Positions 6,305 through 12,861 of a DNA stretch of 13,450 bases are shown piece after piece. Within the stretch, counting starts at the first letter, position 1; each line of letters opens with the position of its first letter. The stretch spans positions 1 through 13,450 of the forward strand of contig CAJAFD010000344.1 in NCBI GenBank assembly GCA_903938935.1, read 5' to 3'. Both the position numbers and the translations under genes were made by a program. Below the pieces are notes generated by a model. That model had not been told where the DNA came from and did not search any database. It saw only the letters and a program-made list of their open reading frames with translations. This stretch comes from an uncultured Opitutia bacterium. Its GTDB lineage: Bacteria; Verrucomicrobiota; Verrucomicrobiia; Opitutales; Opitutaceae.

Positions 6305-7885
6305 TTACGTGGCTGTTTCCGTGAAACGCGCTTCGCGGATGACAGTGATCTTGATCGTGCTCGGGTATTGAAGCTCGGACTCGATCCGGGCGCGGAGTTC
6401 TTTGGCGATGTCGCGGGCGCGGTCATCGGTGACGTGTTGCGGCGAAACCACGACGCGAATCTCGCGGCCGGCTTGAATCGCAAAGGCCTGTTGCACGCCT
6501 TCGAGTGAGAGCGCGAGTTTCTCGAGGCGATCGAGTCGTTGGACGTAGCCGGCGATGGATTCGGCGCGCGCGCCCGGACGAGTGGCGGAGATCGTGTCGG
6601 CGAGAATCACGATGCCGGCGTAGATCGTCTCGGGTTTGACCTCTTCGTGGTGGGCGGCGACGGCATTGGTGACGATCGGCGTCTCGCCGTAGCGTTTGAT
6701 AAATTCAGCGCCGATGTGGGCGTGCGAACCCTCGAGTTCGCCGGAGGCGGCTTTGCCGATGTCGTGGAGCAGACCGGCGCGTTTCGCTAGGTTGGGATCG
6801 AGGCCGATCTCGCTCGCGATCAAGGAGGCGAGAAACGCCGTCTCCACGGAATGATCGAGGACGTTTTGGTTGTAGGAGAAACGGTATTTCAGTTTGCCGA
6901 GCAGCTTAATGATCTCGGGGTGGAGGCCGTTGATGTTGAGCTTGGTGACGGCGTCTTCACCGGCTTGGGTCGTGACGAGATCGATCTCGTCGCGGGCGCG
7001 TTGGACGAATTCTTCGATGCTGGCCGGATGGATGCGGCCGTCTTTCACCAACGCATCGAGCGCCGAGCGCGCGATCTCGCGGCGGATAGGATCGAAGGAC
7101 GAAATCAAAACCAGCTGCGGCGACTCATCGATGAGCAACGTGACGCCGGTGGCGGCTTCGAAGGATTTGATGTTGCGGCCTTCGCGACCGATGATGCGGC
7201 CCTTCATTTCCTCGCTCGGCAAAGGCACGAGCGTGGCGGTGAGGTCATTGTTGGGTTTGCTCGCGATGCGCTGCATGGCGGCGATCAGAATGCGGCGCGC
7301 GTCGGTCTGGAGTTCTTGTTCAGATTTCTCGATCATCTGGCGCCGCATGGAGCGCAGCTCATCCTGACACTCGAGCGTGACTTCCTCGCGCAGGGCGCGG
7401 CGGATTTCCTCAGCATCCATTTGGGAAACGCCTTCGAGGCGCTTGCGGACGTTTTTGGAGAGGGCACGAATCGCGTCGCGAGCTTGTTTGACGGCGGCGG
7501 TCTCGCGATTGATGCGTTCCTGGCGTTGTTCCAACTGGTAATCGAGGAGCCCCAGGGATTCTTCGTGGGCCCGAATCTCGCGCAGGCGCACATCCATCTC
7601 GATCTCGCGACGATCGTAATCGCGGTTCAACTCGGCGCGTTTCTCCTGAATTTCGTGATCGGCTTTCTGTTTGAGCTCTTCGGCGGCCACAGCGGCTTCG
7701 CGGCGAGCGACCTCGATCAGCTCGGTCGCCTGTTCTTGCGCGATGCGCCACGTATGGCGGCGTAAAGCCCACACGCCGAAAAACCCGAGCAACATGCCCA
7801 CGACAATGGATAGCGAGAGCGACCAATCAAAAGAGTCGCCCTCGGCGATCAAGAAAGCGAAGTCGGCGGCGCTAACTGTCGTCAA
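6305..7885 (-). CDS. rny: Ribonuclease Y, membrane-anchored HD-domain endoribonuclease
   Basis: The 526-residue protein has the full RNase Y layout. An N-terminal membrane segment (about 20-40, WSLSLSIVVGMLLGFFGVWA) comes first, then a long Glu/Arg-rich coiled coil (about 45-200). A KH RNA-binding domain follows, with GRIIGREGRNIK near 227-238, then an HD phosphohydrolase domain with LLHDIGKA near 370-377 and AHHEEV downstream, and a conserved C-terminal domain. RNase Y starts mRNA decay by endonucleolytic cleavage at the inner membrane. The start is TTG at 7885: an in-frame TAG lies just upstream, and the first in-frame ATG falls inside the membrane segment. A weak TAGGG lies 9-10 bases before the TTG. 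The gene is divergent from rodA across 291 bases and is followed by queF. Confidence 0.95.
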   Translation of the reverse strand: MTTVSAADFAFLIAEGDSFDWSLSLSIVVGMLLGFFGVWALRRHTWRIAQEQATELIEVARREAAVAAEELKQKADHEIQEKRAELNRDYDRREIEMDVRLREIRAHEESLGLLDYQLEQRQERINRETAAVKQARDAIRALSKNVRKRLEGVSQMDAEEIRRALREEVTLECQDELRSMRRQMIEKSEQELQTDARRILIAAMQRIASKPNNDLTATLVPLPSEEMKGRIIGREGRNIKSFEAATGVTLLIDESPQLVLISSFDPIRREIARSALDALVKDGRIHPASIEEFVQRARDEIDLVTTQAGEDAVTKLNINGLHPEIIKLLGKLKYRFSYNQNVLDHSVETAFLASLIASEIGLDPNLAKRAGLLHDIGKAASGELEGSHAHIGAEFIKRYGETPIVTNAVAAHHEEVKPETIYAGIVILADTISATRPGARAESIAGYVQRLDRLEKLALSLEGVQQAFAIQAGREIRVVVSPQHVTDDRARDIAKELRARIESELQYPSTIKITVIREARFTETAT

Positions 7886-8176
7886 GAGACGCGCACCCTA
7901 GGTGGCTCCTACTCGTGAGCTCAAGCCTTTCTAATAGGTCGTTTGAAATTTTTCGGGCCACCTCGGGCCGCAGTCGTAGCCAGGCCATGGCCCGCTAACA
8001 TTAATTTCATGAGAGAGTTAACCTCGATTTTGCAGAGTAATTTTAGCTCCGAACGAGGCGAATTAACCGCCAAATAGGGCCGGGATGCTTCGGCGCTCTT
8101 GCAGCGCGGGCGTGAAACGTTATCACGTATTATTCACCACAAAGTCACGCCCTCGCCCGACGTTTAGCCTGAAACC
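7886..8176. promoter_or_regulatory. Divergent intergenic region between rny and rodA, with inverted repeats
   Basis: The 291 bases hold no credible ORF. They are less GC-rich than their surroundings between about 7995 and 8075. They contain at least three inverted repeats: CGGGCCA (7954-7960) with TGGCCCG (7988-7994); the 10-base palindrome GGCCATGGCC at 7983-7992; and GTTAA-CCTCG (8017-8026) with CGAGG-cgaa-TTAAC (8054-8067). A TATTAT hexamer at 8128-8133, 44 bases before the rodA ATG, is a possible -10 box, and on the minus strand TATTAG (7936-7931) is another; neither has a convincing -35. The region must supply promoters and 5' leaders for both genes. Confidence 0.5.
8017..8067. repeat. 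Interrupted inverted repeat in the rny/rodA intergenic region
   Basis: GTTAA (8017-8021) plus CCTCG (8022-8026) pair with CGAGG (8054-8058) plus TTAAC (8063-8067). The two 5-bp stems are continuous on the left and separated by the bulge cgaa on the right, enclosing a 27-nt loop. Transcripts in either direction could fold it. Function is unknown. Confidence 0.4.
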
Positions 8177-9421
8177 ATGAATCTCGCCTCACCGCTCGAT
8201 ACCCTCGGGGTCTTTAAGACCACGACGCGGGGGCGTTGGGATTGGCTGACTCCGCTGGCGATCTTGGCGCTCAGTGGCTTCGGTATCGCCTTCATCTACT
8301 CGGCGCAGCTTTCAGTGCACGGTTCGGATTGGGTCAAACAGGTGGTTTTCTTGGGCCTCGGGGCGCTGGTTTATGCGGGGGTGGCGATGATTGATTACCG
8401 ATTTTGGCTGGGGATCGCGCATTGGATCTATTTTTTGGCCATGGTGCCGCTAGTGTTAGTGCTGGTTCCGGGTATCGGCAGCGAAGTCTATGGCTCACAG
8501 CGCTGGATCAATCTCGGGTTCTTCTCCTTTCAACCCTCGGAAACGGCCAAGGTCGCGGCGTTGTTGATCACGGCGAGCACGTTGATCCGTAACGAAATCG
8601 GGACGATTCAGCAGTCTTTGGGCGTCTTGGGGAAATTGGCCCTTGCGGTGGGCTTGCCCATGCTTTTGGTGTTGTTGCAGCCGGATTTAAAGTCGGCGAT
8701 TGTCCTGCCCCCGATGGTGTTTTCCATGCTTTACGTTTCCAAGTTGTCCGTGCGCTTTTATGCGGCGGCGCTGGGCGCGTTCGTGTTGCTCGTGAGTATA
8801 GTCGCTTGGGATAGTTATAACTATGTGAGGTTTATGGATAGCCACGGCTATTTCAACGTCGAGCGGAAGAACCGGAGCATCAAGTATGAGGATATTTCGT
8901 GGGTTCCCCTCCACGACTACCAGCGCGACCGCATCCTCGCCTTCGCCGCCCCGGAAAAAGTCGATCCGAGCGGCACCGGCATCACGTACAACCGCACCCA
9001 ATCGCTCATTTCCGTCGGCTCCGGCGGTCTGACCGGTCGCGGCTGGCAAGAGGGCACCCAAGCCCAACTCGGCTATCTGCCGCGCTCCATCGCGCACAAC
9101 GACTTTATCTTTTCTGTCATTTCCGAAGAACTCGGTTTCCTGGGAAGCATCACGGTTCTCGGCCTGTTTGGGCTGGTACTGTTCAACGGCATCCGCATCG
9201 CCGGTCTCGCGAGAGACCGATTCGGCACCCTCCTCGCCCTCGGCGTGACGGTGCTGTTTTTGGTGCATGTGTTTGTGAACATCGCCATGACCATCGGGCT
9301 CGTGCCCATCACGGGCATACCGCTTCCCTTCATCAGCTACGGTGGCTCCTTTGTGCTCAGTTGCTGCTTGCTGCAAGGACTGGTCCAGAGCGTCTATCGC
9401 TTCCGAAAGGATTTCGCATGA
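8177..9421 (+). CDS. rodA: Rod-shape peptidoglycan glycosyltransferase RodA (SEDS family)
   Basis: A 414-residue polytopic inner-membrane protein of the SEDS (FtsW/RodA/SpoVE) family, which polymerises lipid II into glycan strands with a class B PBP during cell elongation. Family marks are QPSETAKVA, LQPDLKSA, HDYQRDRI (from H246), GRGWQEGTQAQLGYLP, HNDFIFSVISEELG with catalytic-type D309 (equivalent to E. coli RodA D262), and the C-terminal ITGIPLPFISYGGS. The HDYQRDRI/GTQ segments favour RodA over FtsW. It is about 44 residues longer than E. coli RodA. Much of the excess lies before HDYQ (about 213-245), a charged segment with VERKNRSIKYED. Codon use changes sharply near there, with TTG/GTG/GCG before and CTC/GCC/ATC after. 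The PBP2 gene that often accompanies rodA is absent downstream; an RNase E/G gene follows. Confidence 0.93.
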   Translation: MNLASPLDTLGVFKTTTRGRWDWLTPLAILALSGFGIAFIYSAQLSVHGSDWVKQVVFLGLGALVYAGVAMIDYRFWLGIAHWIYFLAMVPLVLVLVPGIGSEVYGSQRWINLGFFSFQPSETAKVAALLITASTLIRNEIGTIQQSLGVLGKLALAVGLPMLLVLLQPDLKSAIVLPPMVFSMLYVSKLSVRFYAAALGAFVLLVSIVAWDSYNYVRFMDSHGYFNVERKNRSIKYEDISWVPLHDYQRDRILAFAAPEKVDPSGTGITYNRTQSLISVGSGGLTGRGWQEGTQAQLGYLPRSIAHNDFIFSVISEELGFLGSITVLGLFGLVLFNGIRIAGLARDRFGTLLALGVTVLFLVHVFVNIAMTIGLVPITGIPLPFISYGGSFVLSCCLLQGLVQSVYRFRKDFA

Positions 9422-9526
9422 ACTCCATGCAACTTCCTCTCCGCGTTATCGACCGCTCTGCCGGAATTTCCTGCGCCGCGACCCCCACACATCGGTGCCC
9501 CGGGCTTAACCCGCATAGCACCCACC
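9422..9526 (+). other. rodA-rng spacer containing a doubtful 57-codon ORF
   Basis: The 105-base gap between rodA and rng has no visible terminator or promoter, so the two genes are probably co-transcribed. An ATG at 9418 overlaps the rodA stop (ATGA) and opens a 57-codon frame (MNSMQLPLRVIDRS...) that runs into rng in another frame and stops at 9591. The product is His/Pro/Arg-rich and resembles nothing I recognise; it is probably not a gene, though the ATGA overlap could allow translational coupling. Confidence 0.3.
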
Positions 9527-11281
9527 ATGAGCGATCAATCGCAATTCCCCAAACCCGATGCTCCGTCCACGGACATCTCCCAAAAGTATGACGCCGAGCT
9601 GGCCAACCCGCCTCCGGTCGAAGAAGTCACCGGCGTCAACGCCAGTGACTTAAAAGCCGGCGCTGCCGAACGCGCCAAGGACCGCCCCCTCCTCCAGAAA
9701 ATCCTCGCGGTTTTCCAAAAGGAAAAAAGCACCTACCGCGAACTCATCATCAATTCCGAGCCGCTCGAGAAGCGGGTCGCGCTCCTCATCGACGGCCGCC
9801 TCGAAAAATTCGAAATCGAGCGCGAGTCCGACGACCGCATGGTCGGCGGCATCTACAAGGGCCGCATCAAGAACCTCGATCCCGGCCTCAAAGCCGCCTT
9901 CGTCGACATCGGCTACTCCAAGAACGCGTTTCTCCACTACTGGGACATGCTCCCCGCTGCGACCGATTCCAACATCGAGGTCGTCCGCGTTAACAAAAAG
10001 AAAAACGCCGCCCCCCGCCCCGCTGAGCCCACGGTCAAAGACATCCCGTCGATGTATCCCCCGGGCTCAGAGATCGTGATTCAGGTCACCAAAGGCCCCA
10101 TCGGCACCAAAGGCCCGCGCACCACGACCAACCTCTCCATCCCCGGCCGTTACCTCATCCTCACGCCGTTCTCCGATGGCTGCGGCATCTCCCGCAAAAT
10201 CGAGGACCCGCAGGAACGCAAACGCCTCAAAACCCTCATCAACGAGCTCACCCTCCCCGAAGGCGTGGGCGTGATCGTCCGCACCGCCGGCGAGGGCAAG
10301 AAATCGCGCTACTTCGTCCGCGATCTCCACCTGCTCCTCAAGACCTGGGAGAACATCCAGCACAAGATGCTCAACGACAAAGCCCCGTGCTGCCTCTACC
10401 AGGAGCCCGACGTTGTCGAGCGCACCGTGCGCGATTTCCTCACCGAGGAAGTTGACCGCGTCCTCATCGACAGCAAAGACGACCACGAGCGCACCCAGAA
10501 ACTCGTCGCCCAGATCTCCAAACGCTCCGCCAGCAAGATCGCCCTCTACAAAGACAGCATCCCGATCTTCGAACGCTTCAACATTGAGCGCCAGATCGAG
10601 CAGACCGGCCAGCGCAAGGTCCCGCTTCCCTCCGGCGGCGAAATCATCATCGACGAGACCGAGGCCCTCATCGCCGTCGACGTGAACACCGGCTCCCACA
10701 AGAACCGCGGCGGCGACGAGAAAAACGTCATCTATGCCGTCAACCTTGAGGCCGCCGCCGAAATCGCCCGCCAGATCCGCCTCCGTAATCTCGGTGGTCT
10801 GATCATCATGGACTTCATCGACATGAAGGAACGGCGCCACCGCAACGCCGTTTACGAAAAGATGGTCGAGCTGATGTCCACCGACAAAGCCAAGAACCAC
10901 ATCCTGCCCATCTCGCAACTCGGCATCATGCAAATGACCCGCCAGCGCCAGCAGGAATCGCTCTCGGCCAATCTCTACACCGACTGCCCGTATTGCCGGG
11001 GCCGCGGCATCGTGAAGAGCGCGACCACCATGTCGGTCGAGCTCCAACGCCGCCTCTCCTCCATCGCGCGCCGCCTCCAAGTCCGCAACGACGGCAAGGA
11101 ATACTCCCTGCGCGTCCTCGTCCACCCGAGCATCCTCGAACGTCTCCGCAGCGAAGACGCCGACCTGCTCGTGCGCGTCGAGAAACTCTACGGCGTGAAA
11201 CTCGCCTTCCGCGCCGATCCCAACTACCACCTCGAACACTTCAAGGTCATCAACGCCATCACCGGCGAAGAATACCGCTGA
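9527..11281 (+). CDS. rng: Ribonuclease E/G family endoribonuclease
   Basis: The 584-residue enzyme cleaves single-stranded RNA in rRNA maturation and mRNA decay. The S1 domain begins around residue 80 (RVALLIDGRLEKFEIER, then GIYKGRIKNLDPGLKAAFVDIG). The DNase I-like catalytic domain carries Mg2+ ligands D385 (AVDVNTG) and D429 (IMDFIDM), spaced as D303/D346 of E. coli RNase E. The zinc-link is C487-P-Y-C490 (CPYCRGRG), needed for tetramer assembly. A small C-terminal domain ends the protein. There is no long C-terminal degradosome scaffold, so it is RNase G-like. However, an N-terminal extension of about 65 polar, Pro-rich residues precedes the part that aligns with the RNase G start. ATG 9527 is preceded by cccacc and no Shine-Dalgarno. 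It follows rodA, recalling the mreBCD-rng cluster of E. coli, and ends before a strong terminator. Confidence 0.93.
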   Translation: MSDQSQFPKPDAPSTDISQKYDAELANPPPVEEVTGVNASDLKAGAAERAKDRPLLQKILAVFQKEKSTYRELIINSEPLEKRVALLIDGRLEKFEIERESDDRMVGGIYKGRIKNLDPGLKAAFVDIGYSKNAFLHYWDMLPAATDSNIEVVRVNKKKNAAPRPAEPTVKDIPSMYPPGSEIVIQVTKGPIGTKGPRTTTNLSIPGRYLILTPFSDGCGISRKIEDPQERKRLKTLINELTLPEGVGVIVRTAGEGKKSRYFVRDLHLLLKTWENIQHKMLNDKAPCCLYQEPDVVERTVRDFLTEEVDRVLIDSKDDHERTQKLVAQISKRSASKIALYKDSIPIFERFNIERQIEQTGQRKVPLPSGGEIIIDETEALIAVDVNTGSHKNRGGDEKNVIYAVNLEAAAEIARQIRLRNLGGLIIMDFIDMKERRHRNAVYEKMVELMSTDKAKNHILPISQLGIMQMTRQRQQESLSANLYTDCPYCRGRGIVKSATTMSVELQRRLSSIARRLQVRNDGKEYSLRVLVHPSILERLRSEDADLLVRVEKLYGVKLAFRADPNYHLEHFKVINAITGEEYR

Positions 11282-11326
11282 GGTTTTCCCGCGTGCGGGC
11301 TCAACCCGCGCGGCTCAGTTCTCACT

Positions 11327-11358
11327 AAAAAGGCCGCCCAACAAGGGCGGCCTTTTTT
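11327..11358. terminator. Bidirectional rho-independent terminator between rng and the sulfatase gene
   Basis: AAAAA (11327-11331), stem GGCCGCCC (11332-11339), loop AACAA (11340-11344), stem GGGCGGCC (11345-11352), then TTTTTT (11353-11358). The 8-bp GC stem with A- and T-tracts on both sides can stop transcription of rng (+) and of the leftward sulfatase operon (-), whose stop codon is 37 bases away. It is the clearest terminator in the window. Confidence 0.92.
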
Positions 11359-11394
11359 CATTCGCGCATAGATCGCAGCACGTCCGAGAAAACG

Positions 11395-12855
11395 TTAATC
11401 CATTTTCTCGCCCGCTGGCAGCAAGGCCCGCGGCCGGTTAGACGGGCCAGGTTTTGGCACGGGCAAACCGTGAAGAAATTCCGCCCCGGCTTTACGCGAT
11501 GCAACCTGCGTCGTATCAGCGGCGCGGTTACGATATTCGCCCGGATCCTCGGCGCGCACATAAAGCTCAAGGCCTCGGCTGCCGCCATCCCATTCCGTGT
11601 AGCGCCAGTTGGCCGCGATCACCGTACGGCTCATCACATCGGTGCGCTTCGCCGCATCGTAGTGAAACACCATGCTCGCGGCCGGCCGCCGCGTCGCACT
11701 CGCCTCGGCACGCATCAAAGCCACCAACGACTGACCTTCCAGACCCGCCGGCGCCGGCGCCTGACACAGCTCGGCCAACGTCGGATAAACATCCAGCAGC
11801 TCGACCGGCGCATTGACAACGCGGCCCACGGGCACGCCCGCACCCGCGATGATCATCGGCACGCGCGTCGCGTTATCAAACGCGCTCAATTTCGCCCACA
11901 AGCCGCCGTGATCGCCCAAGTGAAAACCGTTATCACCGATCAACACGACGACCGTGCTTTTCCAGAGATCGAGCCGCTCCAACTCGTCGAGCAGCATCCC
12001 CACGTGTGAATCAGTAAACGAAATACACGCGTAGTAACCACGAATTGCCGCCTCACGGGAATCCGGCTGCGCGAAACCTGAAAGCTCCGTCTGCAACGCG
12101 ATCGCCGGCACGTCCTGCATCGCGGGTTCAGCTTTCGGCGTGAGACTGCCGGGGGGATACAGATCAAAAAAATTCTTCGGCGCCGTCCACGGCAAGTGCG
12201 GCTTGTGAAAGCCCGCCGCGAGAAAGAAAGGTTTTCCCGCCGTGTTTTGCTCCTGCATCAGCCGCAGGATCGTACGGACATTGCGACCGTCCCGCGTGCG
12301 CGCACCGTCACTCGTGAGCATAAACGCCGCGGGCCGCCCATCGCCGCCACCCGCCTCGCCGGCGCCATACCGGGATTGGATCGCCGCCAGCTCCTCCGGA
12401 TCCTGCGTGACGTCATCTTCATAAAAATCCCATGAAGCCGCGTCGCTCACTTTGGCATTGTGAAAAACCTTACCCGCGCCCGCGCTGAAATAACCGCGCT
12501 GACGAAAAAGTTGCGGCAACATCACCGCCTCCGGCAGCGCCTTGCGCGCCGGTGTGGTCAACACATACACGCCGCTGGTCTCGGGCCGACGCCCGCTGAG
12601 AAATGAAACCCGGCTCGGATTGCACAACGGATATTGGCAATACGGGCGATCAAATCGCACACCGCGCGCCGCGAGCCGATCGATGTGGGGCGATTTCACG
12701 CGCGTATCCCCGTAACAACCCAACGAAGGATTCAAATCATCGACTACAATCATCAAAACGTTCGTCGGTTTCGATGCTGCGGCCTGAGCCACGGACATGA
12801 AAACCAAAGCGGACGCAGCTAAGAAAAACCCCGTGATACAACGTGAAGGATGCAT
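11395..12855 (-). CDS. Secreted sulfatase, iduronate-2-sulfatase-like
   Basis: The 486-residue protein has a signal peptide ending near AQAA (about 26), so it acts in the periplasm or outside the cell. The alkaline-phosphatase-fold sulfatase marks are present: the metal-binding pair D39-D40 in VVDDL; the C-x-P-S-R signature at C78-N-P-S-R82, whose Cys is converted to formylglycine; and D308-N309 with H316 in GDNGFHLGDHGG. RVSFLSGRRPET and the later GKVFHNA and AFDNATRVPM resemble human iduronate-2-sulfatase and its bacterial relatives, which remove 2-O-sulfate from uronic acids or other sugars. The true substrate is not readable. The ATG lies 6 bases after the stop of a second, sulfatase-like gene, so they form an operon. 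A formylglycine-generating enzyme is required but not in the window. Confidence 0.92.
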   Translation of the reverse strand: MHPSRCITGFFLAASALVFMSVAQAAASKPTNVLMIVVDDLNPSLGCYGDTRVKSPHIDRLAARGVRFDRPYCQYPLCNPSRVSFLSGRRPETSGVYVLTTPARKALPEAVMLPQLFRQRGYFSAGAGKVFHNAKVSDAASWDFYEDDVTQDPEELAAIQSRYGAGEAGGGDGRPAAFMLTSDGARTRDGRNVRTILRLMQEQNTAGKPFFLAAGFHKPHLPWTAPKNFFDLYPPGSLTPKAEPAMQDVPAIALQTELSGFAQPDSREAAIRGYYACISFTDSHVGMLLDELERLDLWKSTVVVLIGDNGFHLGDHGGLWAKLSAFDNATRVPMIIAGAGVPVGRVVNAPVELLDVYPTLAELCQAPAPAGLEGQSLVALMRAEASATRRPAASMVFHYDAAKRTDVMSRTVIAANWRYTEWDGGSRGLELYVRAEDPGEYRNRAADTTQVASRKAGAEFLHGLPVPKPGPSNRPRALLPAGEKMD

Positions 12856-12861
12856 AAAAAA

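Noticed and set aside
6851..7765. 304-codon plus-strand open frame opposite rny
   Set aside because: Shadow of the RNase Y coding sequence. The RNase Y product has full membrane, coiled-coil, KH and HD features, whereas this frame shows none and is dominated by Asp/Gly/Leu/Phe runs typical of antisense of GC-rich genes.
10067..11239. 390-codon minus-strand open frame opposite the RNase E/G gene
   Set aside because: Antisense shadow. The plus strand encodes all RNase E/G catalytic and zinc-link motifs, and the minus product is Asp/Glu/Gly/Val-rich with no motif.
11291..11309. GCGGG-CTCAA-CCCGC hairpin just after rng
   Set aside because: Only 5 bp and no T-tract; the strong terminator 20 bases further on makes it unnecessary to call it one.
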